Shown in pieces: positions 34,581-41,980 of a stretch of 41,991 bases of DNA. The first letter of the stretch is position 1, and each line of letters opens with the position of its first letter. The notes below the pieces were generated by a model that saw only the letters and a program-made list of their open reading frames with translations, had not been told where the DNA came from and made no database searches. The position numbers and the translations under genes are program-made. Source of the stretch: Pantanalinema sp. (lineage in GTDB: Bacteria > Cyanobacteriota > Sericytochromatia > S15B-MN24 > UBA4093). The stretch spans positions 1-41,991 of the forward strand of contig DATNQI010000082.1 in assembly GCA_036704125.1 (NCBI GenBank). The letters are read 5' to 3'.

Positions 34581-35474
34581 GCTGGGTTTACGGTGCAGGT
34601 TGCGCGTCACCGAGAACAGGCTCCCGACGGCTCCGATGCCCATTCCGATCGCGGCGAGGTAGCCGACGATTCTGAGCGTCTCCACGGGGTCGGCGGAAAG
34701 CGGGATGAAGGGGAAGAGCTCCTGGAGCTTGCTCACCACGAAGATGCGCCAGCTGAACAGCACCGCCGCCGTGATGGCCGCCCCGGCGAAGCCGAAGAAC
34801 ATCCCTTCCAGGATGAAGGGCCAGTGGATGAAGCCTTCGCTCGCCCCCACCAGCTGCATGATCTCGATCTCGCGCCGGCGGTTCTGGACCGCGAGGCGGA
34901 TGGTGTTGCCGATGACCGCGAGCGTCGCCATCAAGAGCAGGCCGGTGACGACGAGGCCCAACAGCTGGGTGAAGCCCGCGATCTGCTGGATCTTGGCGAG
35001 CAGCTCGCGCCCGTACTTGAGGTCCTCGACCGCCGAGAGCTTCGAGATCCGCTCGGCGACGGCCGGGGTGGCGTCAGGGTCGGTCATCTTGACCCGCAGG
35101 GTGTTGGGCAGCGGGTTCTCGACCAGGTTCTCGAAGCGGAACTCCGACTGCATCTCGCTCTGGAGGTTCTTCCATGCCTCCTCGCGGGTGATGAGGTCCA
35201 CCGAGGCGACATCCGGCAGCTGGCGGATGAGCGAGGCCGTCGCGTTGGGGCCCGCGTCGTCCCTGAGGAAGACCATGATCTCGATCTTGGAGCCGACCGA
35301 GCGCGCCAGGGCGTTGAGGTCCTCCGAGAGCAGCCAGAAGCCGCCCAGGATCGAGAGCGAGACCGCCATGGTCACGATCACCACCCAGCTCATCCAGAGC
35401 GAGCGGGTGATCGAGGCGAGGGCTTCCTCGCAGATGAATTCGAACTGTCGCCAGAGGCGCTTAATTGACTCCAA
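34578..35474 (-). CDS. ftsX: Cell division protein FtsX
   Basis: 298-aa permease-like subunit of FtsEX, which transmits ATP hydrolysis in the cytoplasm to peptidoglycan hydrolases outside. Four membrane segments: about 23-47 (WVVIVTMAVSLSILGGFWLL), about 172-194, about 222-245 and 268-288, with the large extracytoplasmic loop at 50-165. EIEIMQLVGASEGFI is the family motif before segment 3. TTG start 35474 lies 14 bp inside ftsE. No lipidation is predicted. The stop TAG is the first triplet of repeat copy B. Confidence 0.94.
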   Translation of the reverse strand: MESIKRLWRQFEFICEEALASITRSLWMSWVVIVTMAVSLSILGGFWLLSEDLNALARSVGSKIEIMVFLRDDAGPNATASLIRQLPDVASVDLITREEAWKNLQSEMQSEFRFENLVENPLPNTLRVKMTDPDATPAVAERISKLSAVEDLKYGRELLAKIQQIAGFTQLLGLVVTGLLLMATLAVIGNTIRLAVQNRRREIEIMQLVGASEGFIHWPFILEGMFFGFAGAAITAAVLFSWRIFVVSKLQELFPFIPLSADPVETLRIVGYLAAIGMGIGAVGSLFSVTRNLHRKPS

Positions 35475-36150
35475 CCGAGTAGACTCCCTTCGCCTGGTCC
35501 AGGACCAGGCGCCCGTTATCGATGGTGACGACGCGGCGCCGCATGTTGTCGACGACCAGCTTGTTGTGGGTGGCGACCACGACCGTGGTGCCGTGCATGT
35601 TGATCTTGGTCAAAAGCCGCATGATCTCCCAGGACGTCTCGGGGTCCAGGTTGCCCGTCGGCTCGTCCGCCAGCAAGAGCGGGGGGGTGTTGACGATGGC
35701 GCGCGCGAGGCAGACCCGCTGCTGCTGGCCCCCCGAGAGCTGGTGGGGCAGCGCGTCCGAGTAGTCGCGCAGGCCGACCAGGTCCAGCGAGGACCTGACC
35801 CGCTTCTCGAGCTCGTTGCGGGCCGTGCCCTGGATCTTGAGGGCGAAGGCCACGTTCTCCCGGACCGTCCGCTGCGGCAGGAGCTTGTAGTCCTGGAACA
35901 CCACCCCGATGCGCTGGCGCAGGGTCGAGAGCTGGCGGTGGGGCAGGCGGCTCACGTCCACCCCCCCCACCATGATCTGGCCCGAAGTGGGGAGCTCGGA
36001 TCGGTAGAGCAGCTTGAGCAGCGTGGACTTGCCCGCGCCGGAAGGCCCGACCAGGAAGACGAACTCGCCGCTCTGGACCTCGAGGTTGAGGCCGACCAGG
36101 GCCTTGACCCCGGTGGGGTAGATCTTTGAAACCTGCTTGATCCGAATCAC
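35461..36150 (-). CDS. ftsE: Cell division ATP-binding protein FtsE
   Basis: 229-aa ABC ATPase partner of FtsX. Walker [10 protein letters not shown] (35-43), Q-loop [12 protein letters not shown], signature [15 protein letters not shown], Walker [13 protein letters not shown] and H-loop VVVATHN are all intact. The frame is open far upstream, but GTG 36150, after GGAGAGAA, starts at the canonical N-terminus [14 protein letters not shown]. It overlaps the wecG stop by 4 bp (GTGA) and contains the ftsX start. Confidence 0.96.
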   Translation of the reverse strand: MIRIKQVSKIYPTGVKALVGLNLEVQSGEFVFLVGPSGAGKSTLLKLLYRSELPTSGQIMVGGVDVSRLPHRQLSTLRQRIGVVFQDYKLLPQRTVRENVAFALKIQGTARNELEKRVRSSLDLVGLRDYSDALPHQLSGGQQQRVCLARAIVNTPPLLLADEPTGNLDPETSWEIMRLLTKINMHGTTVVVATHNKLVVDNMRRRVVTIDNGRLVLDQAKGVYSVGVN

Positions 36151-36878
36151 GCCCGGTTCTCTCCTAACTTCTCGCTCAAGACCAGCCAAGCGAAGCGGGG
36201 CAGCGTCGCGCTCATGCGCCTCCAGCGCCAGGGCTCCTGGATGAGGCGGAAGAGCCATTCGAGGTGAAGGCGCCTGAAGGCCAATGGCGCCCGCTTGACC
36301 CGATCCGCGAGCACGTCGAAGCTGCCGCCGACCCCCATCGCGACGGGGACCCCGAGGAGCGCCTGGTGTTCTTGGATCCACTTCTCCTGCCGGGGCACGC
36401 CGAGCGCCACCAGCAGCACGTCGGGCCGCGCCGCGCGGATCTCCTCGAAGATGGCGCCCTCCTCTTCCGGAGCGAAGAAGCCCGAGCGGACACCGGCGAT
36501 TTCAAGGCCCGGGTAGCGCGCCGTCAGCGTCGCGGCGGCCGTGGCGGCGACCCCCTCGCCCGCCCCGAACAGGTACATGCGCTTGCCGTTTGCCGCGCAC
36601 CACTCGGCCATGTGGCCCACGAACTCGACCCCGGCGAGCTTCTGGACCGGCCGGCCCTGGCGCCGGATGGCCCAGACCACCCCCGAGCCGTCGGGCAGGA
36701 CCAGCCCCGCCCCGCGCAGGACGTCGCCCAGCTCGGGGTCCGCCATGCCCTGGATGGCCATCTCGGCGTTGATGGTCACCACCTGCAGCGGCTGGGCGGG
36801 TGTGGCCGCCTGGACCCGCGCGATCGCGTCGTCGACGCCGAGCGGATCGATCGGAAAACCGAGGACGTTGACTCTCAC
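36147..36878 (-). CDS. wecG: WecG/TagA/CpsF family glycosyltransferase
   Basis: 243-aa membrane-associated transferase of family GT26, adding N-acetylmannosamine-type sugars to lipid-linked precursors of teichoic acids, enterobacterial common antigen or other cell-surface polymers. Motifs: TINAEMAIQGMADPELGDVL, LPDGSGVVWAIRRQG, FGAGEGVAATAAATL and LGVPRQEKWIQEHQ. GTG 36878 lies one base after the csaB stop with a GGGGGG site; an ATG at 36905 inside csaB is possible but less well placed. Part of csaB-wecG-ftsE-ftsX. Confidence 0.92.
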   Translation of the reverse strand: MRVNVLGFPIDPLGVDDAIARVQAATPAQPLQVVTINAEMAIQGMADPELGDVLRGAGLVLPDGSGVVWAIRRQGRPVQKLAGVEFVGHMAEWCAANGKRMYLFGAGEGVAATAAATLTARYPGLEIAGVRSGFFAPEEEGAIFEEIRAARPDVLLVALGVPRQEKWIQEHQALLGVPVAMGVGGSFDVLADRVKRAPLAFRRLHLEWLFRLIQEPWRWRRMSATLPRFAWLVLSEKLGENRA

Positions 36879-36879
36879 G

Positions 36880-38031
36880 TTATACCCCCCTGCCGGGCGC
36901 ATCAACCGCGCCGGCGGCCCTCGGCAGGCCGAGAAGCGCCTCGATCGCCTCGAAGTTGAGCCGCGCCTTGGCGCGCCAGGTCTCGCTCACTCCTGCCATC
37001 AGCGCCGCGCGCGCCTCGCGCGCGCTCCACGCCGAGCGCAGCAGGTCCTCGAAGCTGCGGGCGTCGTCCAGGTCGCTGAGGCTGGGGACCGCCGGGAAGT
37101 TCCACTGGCTGCACAGGTGGGCCACCTTGGGGTCGTAGACCAGGCCCAGGGCCGGCACCCCCGAGGCGGCGGCCATGATGAGCGCGTGAAGGCGCATGCC
37201 GACCACGAGGTCCATCCGGCCGATGAGCCCCATCATCTCGGCGGGGCTCAAAGGGGTCTTGAGCTGGGCGACGGGCGCGTGGTGCCCCTCGGGGCGGTAT
37301 TCCAGGCAGGCGCGCAGCTCCTCGGTGATCCGCCCGTCGCCGGGCAGCTGGAACGGAAGGAGCACCACCTGGGCGTCGTGGTCGACGGCGACCTGGGTGA
37401 GGGCGCTGGTGAGGACCTTGAACTGGCGCTCGTACCAGGTATGCCAGGGACGCAGGGCGACCGCGATGGTGGGTCGGCCGGGCTCGATGCCGATGGCCTC
37501 CGCGATCGCGTCGATGCGCGCGGAAGGCGCGCTCTCGAGGCACAGCACCGGATCGGCCGCGAGGGTGAGGCGATCCTTTCGGATGCCGAGCTCGCGCAGG
37601 AGGTCGTAGCTCGCCTGATCCCGCACGGTCAGGGCCCTGGCCGAGGAGAAGGCGAAGCGGGTCAGCATGCGGCTCAGGGGCTGGCTGAGCGGGCCGACCC
37701 CCTGGCCGAAGACCATGTTGGGCACGCCCAGCAGGCGCGCCATGGTCATCAGGCCGCCGTAGTAGGGGACCGAGACGAGGCCCGTCACGTCCTGCATGAG
37801 GCCGCCGCCGCCGCTGAGGAAGAGGCTCGCCCCGCGCAGCTCGCGGGCGATCGCCTTGAGGTCCAGGCGGGAGACGGCGCGCACGCCGAAGGCCGCCTCG
37901 GTCTGCTCGGGGTTTGCCGACAGCACGACGAGCTCGCAGCGCTGGCCCAGCTGCTGGACGATGGTCGCGAGGATGGCCTCGTCTCCGAGGTTGCCGAAGC
38001 CGTAGTAGCCTGAAACGACGATCCGGTGCAA
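36880..38031 (-). CDS. csaB: Polysaccharide pyruvyl transferase CsaB
   Basis: 383-aa enzyme that puts a ketal-linked pyruvate on secondary cell-wall polysaccharide, the anchor for S-layer (SLH) proteins. The start region HRIVVSGYYGFGNLGDEAIL is diagnostic; further motifs are LFLSGGGGLMQDVTGL, VFGQGVGPLSQPLSR and VVGMRLHALIMAAASGVPAL. The frame is open to 38094, but that GTG would be nearly at the predicted transcription start; TTG 38031, 5 bp after AGGAGAG, starts at the family N-terminus. Together with WecG it predicts a pyruvylated surface polymer and probably SLH-domain proteins elsewhere in the genome. Confidence 0.93.
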   Translation of the reverse strand: MHRIVVSGYYGFGNLGDEAILATIVQQLGQRCELVVLSANPEQTEAAFGVRAVSRLDLKAIARELRGASLFLSGGGGLMQDVTGLVSVPYYGGLMTMARLLGVPNMVFGQGVGPLSQPLSRMLTRFAFSSARALTVRDQASYDLLRELGIRKDRLTLAADPVLCLESAPSARIDAIAEAIGIEPGRPTIAVALRPWHTWYERQFKVLTSALTQVAVDHDAQVVLLPFQLPGDGRITEELRACLEYRPEGHHAPVAQLKTPLSPAEMMGLIGRMDLVVGMRLHALIMAAASGVPALGLVYDPKVAHLCSQWNFPAVPSLSDLDDARSFEDLLRSAWSAREARAALMAGVSETWRAKARLNFEAIEALLGLPRAAGAVDAPGRGV

Positions 38032-38095
38032 TAGTCTCTCCTGCCCCGATCCGGGTGCCGAGCGTTCGCCGGGGCTCTTACCCGTCAAAGACACA

Positions 38096-38124
38096 ATTGT
38101 ACCAGGATTAGAGCGCCTGACGAA
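38096..38124 (-). promoter_or_regulatory. csaB operon promoter at the edge of repeat copy C
   Basis: Minus strand TGGTACAAT (-10 hexamer 38101-38096). The position 17 bp upstream (38124-38119) is TTCGTC, part of the left inverted repeat of copy C. Confidence 0.6.
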
Positions 38125-38191
38125 ACTGTTCCTGCCAGCCGCCCTCGGCGGCCAGAGGCTATCTCCTGCCTGGTTTTGTCAGGTACCCTTG
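38109..38191 (+). repeat. Intergenic palindromic repeat element, copy C
   Basis: About 83 bp: TAGAGCGCCTGACGAAAC, TGTTCCTG, central hairpin GCCGCC-CTC-GGCGGC with CA after it, then CCTGCCTGG and TTTTGTCAGGTACCCTT. Its outer repeat is more diverged than in copies A and B. It lies between the csaB promoter and the 3' end of the gene at 38203, starting about 78 bp upstream of the csaB start. Confidence 0.82.
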
Positions 38192-38202
38192 AAGCGCCCT
38201 GT

Positions 38203-38922
38203 TCAGCTCTCCATCAACTGCTGAGCGAGCGCTGCGCTCACGGCCTGCACGTCGCAGAAGCCCAGCTGGATGAGCACCTGGCCCAGCATGTGTCCGGTGA
38301 CGGTCTGCTCGGCAAGCGCCACCTGCAGCTGCTCGGGAGACAGGGCGCCGCGCTCGAGCAGGATCCGGCCCAAGCGGGTCTCCTGCAGCTTCAGGCGCAG
38401 GGTCTCGCGGACCTGCTCGGCCGTCACGAGCCCCAGCTCGACCAGGATCTCGGTGAGCTGCCGCTCGGGCTGGGCAGCGAGCACCGAGAAGGCCCGCTCC
38501 AGCCCCGCGTGGTCGATGAGCCCGCGACGCAGGAAGATGGCGCCGGTTCGCTTCTCGGCGCTCTGCTGGGCGAGGGCCCAGTCCACGACCTCGGCCGTGG
38601 AGGCGCCCGCCTCGATCAAGAGCTCGCCGAGCATTCGTCCGGCCCGGGTCTGGGCCTCGAGCGCCGCTTGAAGGTCCGTGAGCGCGATCGCCTCGATCCT
38701 TAGCAGGATCTGCCCGAGCCGGGCGTCGCGCAGCTGCTCCTTGAGGGCCGCGTCCACGGCCTCGAAGGTCGTGAGGCCCATCTCGACCAGGCTCTCGCCG
38801 AGCTTCTGGCCGGGAGTCCGCTGCGCGAGGGCGGCCTCCAGGTCCTCTTGGCCAAGGGCGCCGGCGCGGATCAAGAGGGCGCCGAGGCGGGTGTCTTCGG
38901 TGGGCTCCAGGCGGTTGCTCAT
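38203..38922 (-). CDS. Protein of four tandem MshEN-like (T2SSE N-terminal) units
   Basis: 239 aa made almost wholly of four repeats of about 57 residues starting at 12, 68, 125 and 183. Each has the bipartite pattern R-L-G-x-x-L...L-x-x-A-L-x-x-Q...L-G-x-x-L: RLGALLIRAG, RLGQILLRIE, RTGAIFLRRG, RLGRILLERG at the starts and KLGESLVEMG, MLGELLIEAG, QLTEILVELG, MLGQVLIQLG in the second halves. MshEN domains of type II secretion and pilus ATPases bind c-di-GMP through such RLG motifs. No ATPase is fused here. Unit 3 is the most degenerate. c-di-GMP binding is inference. Confidence 0.82.
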   Translation of the reverse strand: MSNRLEPTEDTRLGALLIRAGALGQEDLEAALAQRTPGQKLGESLVEMGLTTFEAVDAALKEQLRDARLGQILLRIEAIALTDLQAALEAQTRAGRMLGELLIEAGASTAEVVDWALAQQSAEKRTGAIFLRRGLIDHAGLERAFSVLAAQPERQLTEILVELGLVTAEQVRETLRLKLQETRLGRILLERGALSPEQLQVALAEQTVTGHMLGQVLIQLGFCDVQAVSAALAQQLMES

Positions 38923-39004
38923 GCGCTCCTCGCTGCAGTGGGGCGGAATGGGCTCAGTTTATCAGCCGCTTCTTCGGGCCACAACTCCGGCCCCTCGCAA
39001 ATGG

Positions 39005-39010
39005 TACAAT
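39005..39010 (+). promoter_or_regulatory. Extended -10 that predicts a leaderless mRNA
   Basis: TGGTACAAT ends 6 bp before the ATG at 39017, so transcription would begin at or beside the start codon. There is no ribosome binding site in the interval. Confidence 0.55.
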
Positions 39011-39016
39011 GCCCCC

Positions 39017-40231
39017 ATGCGCCCGCGTCACACCATCGCCGTCGCCCTTGCTGCGACCATCCTCATGCTCGGTGCCTCAGCCGGCTACGCCGACGTCCCC
39101 GATGACAAGTCCGGGCGCGTGCGCGAGTACAAGGAACGCCACTTCGAGCTGACCACCCCGTCGAGCCACAGCTACGAGATCCGGCAGGGCGAGGGCACCG
39201 CCTCGGTGAGGGTGGGCGATCGCGCCCTCGTCGAGCGCACCGACGATCAGGAGCTCAGCGAGCGCCTTGTTGGCGCCGAGCGCACCCGCGCAGCCTGGCA
39301 GCTTGCCTGGGGAGTGGCCATCCCGCTAGGCCTGTTCGTCTTCTACGACAACTTCCTGGGCAAGCCGCGCCCGACAGGGGAGGGCCTGTCCCAGCTGCCT
39401 GCCCCGGTCGTCTCCTTCTATCCGGGCAATGACCTTCGCTCGTATGCGATCGCAGCCCTCGGCGCGGTGGCCGCGGGCTACGGGGCCGGCAACGTGGGCT
39501 CCTGGGCCGCCGAGCGATTCGGCTGGGCGTTCCCCAACCTGCTCTCCCAGGACGACGCCAAGCGCGGCGTCAAGCGGGCAAATGATCGCCTGCTCGACGA
39601 GCTCGCCCTGGTGCCCGCGGACCTGCTGGCTGCGAGCACCAGCGTCGCGACCGCAGAGACGACCGAGAGCGCCAGCGCCTCCGCTACCCTCCGGGGGGAG
39701 ACCGGCAGCGCCGCCCACTACCTCGAGAAGGCCGCCTCGACCCTGCACAACCAGCGGGGCGAGGGCTATCGCCTCTACCTGGTCTACACCAAGGACCTCG
39801 CCGACAAGTCCGGCAAGCTCCAGAACGGCAGCTGGCGCTACCTCTTCTACAACTCCCAGAAGCTCGAGGCGATGGAGGTCGCGGTGCCGATCTTCGGGGC
39901 GAGCCCGACGGTGGGCCCCGCGCCGGACGCCTTCAAGGAGTGGCGGACCGGGACCAACCTGGCCGACACCTGGAAGGTCGACAGCCCCAAGGCCATGACC
40001 GATCTCCAGAACGCCCTGGTCGAGCGCGGGGTGCCCTGGCTCACCGAGGACACGACCATGATCCTCTATCCGCGCTACGGCAACTTCCAGACGCCCATCT
40101 GGCTGCTGGATCAGGGCCAGGGTCCCCTGTCGCTCGGCGTGGGGATCGACGCGGCCTCCGGCCTCGTGGTCGATCTCAAGCAGGCGGGACTGGGCCTCGG
40201 CGCCGGCATGAACCCGGGCGGCGGCAAGTAA
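39017..40231 (+). CDS. Exported membrane protein of unknown function
   Basis: 404 aa, family not recognised. Signal peptide at 1-25 (VALAATILMLGASAGYAD). N-terminal segment YEIRQGEGTASVRVGDRALV and helix AERTRAAWQLAWGVAIPLGL, a membrane pair (about 95-110 and 140-160), then a helical region ending KRANDRLLDELALV. The C-terminal 200 residues look globular (YRLYLVYTKDLADKSGKLQN, MILYPRYGNFQTPIWLLDQG). The N-terminal half parallels the protein at 28073. Start ATG 39017 marks the signal peptide; the frame is open upstream but lies opposite the MshEN gene. Probably leaderless. Confidence 0.78.
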   Translation: MRPRHTIAVALAATILMLGASAGYADVPDDKSGRVREYKERHFELTTPSSHSYEIRQGEGTASVRVGDRALVERTDDQELSERLVGAERTRAAWQLAWGVAIPLGLFVFYDNFLGKPRPTGEGLSQLPAPVVSFYPGNDLRSYAIAALGAVAAGYGAGNVGSWAAERFGWAFPNLLSQDDAKRGVKRANDRLLDELALVPADLLAASTSVATAETTESASASATLRGETGSAAHYLEKAASTLHNQRGEGYRLYLVYTKDLADKSGKLQNGSWRYLFYNSQKLEAMEVAVPIFGASPTVGPAPDAFKEWRTGTNLADTWKVDSPKAMTDLQNALVERGVPWLTEDTTMILYPRYGNFQTPIWLLDQGQGPLSLGVGIDAASGLVVDLKQAGLGLGAGMNPGGGK

Positions 40232-40335
40232 GATAAAGCTTCAATTAAGCTTTGGCGAGGGATCGTCAGCATCCCCCTCCCCGGCGCGACAACTCCCACT
40301 GGAGCCCGATCCTTCTTTGCGCGAGGCTGTTGCCC

Positions 40336-41049
40336 ATGGCCATCCGATCGAATCCGACCGTCCTTCGCTCGCCCGTTCGCCCGGCCTCCTTCGCCGCGCC
40401 GGTCGCCGCTCAGGGGGACGTGACGCCGGCCCTTCCCGCCAAGAGCGACGCCCCTGCGCTGCCCGACCCCGGCAAGGCCAAGGCGCTCGCCGATCTGGTG
40501 ATGCACCCGATCAAGACGGTGAAGGCGGCCTTCGACTGGGGCAAGAACATCCTCTCTTTCGATCGCCTGGGAGCCATCACCCCCGCGAACGCGCCGCAGG
40601 CCCAGGCGACGCTCGGAGCGGCGGATCAGGCCCTGGGGAGCCTCGCCAAGCTCTTCCCCTTCATGTTTCGCGCCGTTGATCGGCGGGCGGCCCAGGCGGT
40701 GACGCAGCTGCGGCCCGGCATCGAGCAGGGGCTTTCGGAGCGCAGCCTGCACGGCATCAACATCGTCTGGCCGGTGGGCGGCTCCAACCTCTCGGCCCTG
40801 AAGGAGCTGACCGCCTTCGAGCGCGTTTTCGCGAACGCGCCCGATGCGACGGTCCAGAAGGCCCTCAGCGGCATCTCCGAGATCAACGTGCAGCGGCTGA
40901 GCCTCTGGGACGTGGCGAACCCGATCAAGCGCCAGGCCGCGACCCTCGTCATCCAGCGCCCCCTCACCTGGCTCCCCGGACAGAAGTCGGTCGAAGAGAG
41001 CATGAGGGCCTATCTCGATGCCCAGGGTACCGTCAAGGCCGCGATCTAG
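40336..41049 (+). CDS. Unknown protein with N-terminal disordered segment
   Basis: 237 aa, no family recognised. Residues 1-50 are Pro/Ala-rich (SPVRPASFAAPVAAQ). A helical globular part follows (LADLVMHPIKTVKAAFDWGK, LSALKELTAFERVFANAPDA). No signal peptide or clear membrane helix. ATG 40336 follows GAGG; the frame is open to 40252 without a better start. Its stop shares CTAG with the stop of the convergent gene at 41046. Confidence 0.7.
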   Translation: MAIRSNPTVLRSPVRPASFAAPVAAQGDVTPALPAKSDAPALPDPGKAKALADLVMHPIKTVKAAFDWGKNILSFDRLGAITPANAPQAQATLGAADQALGSLAKLFPFMFRAVDRRAAQAVTQLRPGIEQGLSERSLHGINIVWPVGGSNLSALKELTAFERVFANAPDATVQKALSGISEINVQRLSLWDVANPIKRQAATLVIQRPLTWLPGQKSVEESMRAYLDAQGTVKAAI

Positions 41050-41297
41050 ACGAGCCGCAGCGTGCGGACCCCCGCCCAGACCCCGGCGTTCTTGAGGCGC
41101 TCGGTCTCCTCGCCGAGGAAGTCGTCGTCGGTGGCTCGGCGCTCGAAGCGCTGGAAGCGGTTCTCCATCTCGCCCGACTCCAGCTTCATCATGGGGCGGT
41201 AGCGGTAGCCCAGCGACACCAGCTTGTGCTTGAGTAGCTGCGAGGCCACGGTCTCGGCGCCGCGGAAGCGAGTTTCGAGCAGAAAGCGCGTTCCCAT
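41046..41297 (-). CDS. Small basic protein of unknown function
   Basis: 83 aa, rich in Arg, Glu and Leu (MGTRFLLETRFRGAETVASQ, then LKHKLVSLGYRYRPMMKLES); no signal peptide, Cys cluster or known motif. A very good ribosome site (AGGAGAGG) precedes ATG 41297, which supports it being a real gene. It follows the tRNA-Ala(CGC) terminator and overlaps the stop codon of the convergent gene. Confidence 0.65.
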   Translation of the reverse strand: MGTRFLLETRFRGAETVASQLLKHKLVSLGYRYRPMMKLESGEMENRFQRFERRATDDDFLGEETERLKNAGVWAGVRTLRLV

Positions 41298-41350
41298 ATT
41301 CCCTCTCCTGGCGTGATGCGGCCAGAGGCGTTATACCCCGGCAAGCACGA

Positions 41351-41381
41351 AAAAAAAGAGAGACGGGTCCGTGGACCCGCC
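41351..41381 (-). terminator. Terminator of tRNA-Ala(CGC)
   Basis: Minus strand 8-bp stem GGCGGGTC / GACCCGTC with a 4-nt loop followed by TCTC and eight T, 10 bp past the tRNA end. Confidence 0.9.
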
Positions 41382-41390
41382 TCCGTCGAG

Positions 41391-41463
41391 TGGAGGTAAG
41401 CGGATTCGAACCGCTGACCTCTGCAGTGCGATTGCAGCGCTCTACCAACTGAGCTATACCCCC
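41391..41463 (-). tRNA. tRNA-Ala (anticodon CGC)
   Basis: 73 nt folds fully: acceptor GGGGGTA/TACCTCC, D stem GCTC/GAGC, anticodon stem CTGCA/TGCAG with loop ATCGCAC (anticodon CGC, codon GCG), T arm AGCGG-TTCGAAT-CCGCT, discriminator A. CCA is not encoded. Position 32 is A, which is unusual. It has its own promoter and terminator and is not part of the rRNA unit. Confidence 0.95.
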
Positions 41464-41475
41464 GCGACATTGCTG

Positions 41476-41504
41476 AGTGTCGCAGAGGACGCCAGCCTTG
41501 TCAA
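41476..41504 (-). promoter_or_regulatory. Promoter of tRNA-Ala(CGC)
   Basis: Minus strand perfect TTGACA (41504-41499), 17-bp spacer, GACACT (41481-41476), about 12 bp before the tRNA. Confidence 0.65.
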
Positions 41505-41569
41505 GCTTGGCCTCTCGTCGCGAGGCGTTTCAACCCTTCCAAGCGACGCGGAAGATGATGGAGCTGCGA

Positions 41570-41603
41570 AAAGGCGGGTCGCGCTCGAGCGCGACCCGCC
41601 TTT
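41570..41603 (-). terminator. Strong terminator of the 16S-tRNA-Ile-tRNA-Ala unit
   Basis: 34-bp perfect palindrome: 15-bp stem AAAGGCGGGTCGCGC / GCGCGACCCGCCTTT around TCGA, with a T-run on the minus strand. It lies 17 bp past tRNA-Ala(TGC), where 23S rRNA would begin in a linked operon. Confidence 0.93.
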
Positions 41604-41620
41604 GGAAACCTGGAATTCAG

Positions 41621-41693
41621 TGGAGGATAGCGGATTCGAACCGCTGACATCCTGCTTGCAAAGCAGGCGCTCTACCAGCTGAGCTAATCCCCC
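41621..41693 (-). tRNA. tRNA-Ala (anticodon TGC)
   Basis: 73 nt: acceptor GGGGGAT/ATCCTCC, D stem GCTC/GAGC, anticodon stem CCTGC/GCAGG with loop TTTGCAA (anticodon TGC), T arm AGCGG-TTCGAAT-CCGCT, discriminator A, no encoded CCA. Its usual place is the 16S-23S spacer, and it follows tRNA-Ile here. Confidence 0.97.
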
Positions 41694-41709
41694 GCAGAAC
41701 ACGAGAAAG

Positions 41710-41783
41710 TGGGCAATACTGGATTCGAACCAGTGACCTCACCCTTATCAGGGGTGCGCTCTAGCCAACTGAGCTAATCGCCC
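41710..41783 (-). tRNA. tRNA-Ile (anticodon GAT)
   Basis: 74 nt: acceptor GGGCGAT/ATTGCCC, D stem GCTC/GAGC, anticodon stem CACCC/GGGTG with loop CTGATAA (anticodon GAT), T arm ACTGG-TTCGAAT-CCAGT, discriminator A. It is the standard first tRNA after 16S rRNA. Confidence 0.97.
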
Positions 41784-41980
41784 GAGAAATCGATCGGTTG
41801 TACTCAAGGTCTCCAAGCCAATTCCCCACATCGCTGCGGGGATCGAGCCGAGGGCCTTGACGACTAGATAGCGAATGAGCCGCTGGGTCATTACCCAGCC
41901 TGAGAGTAGAAAGTGCGGGTCTTGTATCAACCTGGTTCGACATATGGGGTTTCGCGCTGAGGCAAACCCCGTGTCTCCCT
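41784..41980 (-). other. Spacer between 16S rRNA and tRNA-Ile
   Basis: 197 bp without ORF. A GGGGTTT/AAACCCC stem (41946-41970) stands 10 bp after the 16S 3' end and a CCCCGCAG-type short hairpin lies near 41825-41840; both may be processing structures. Confidence 0.6.

Noticed and set aside
33693-35468. 591-codon plus-strand frame opposite ftsX and the 33480 gene
   Set aside because: Low-complexity Gly/Leu/Asp shadow translation; ftsX motifs are on the other strand.
41570-41603. Palindrome as an insertion or attachment site next to a tRNA
   Set aside because: Stem length, position after the tRNA and the T-run on the transcribed strand fit a terminator; no integrase is nearby.
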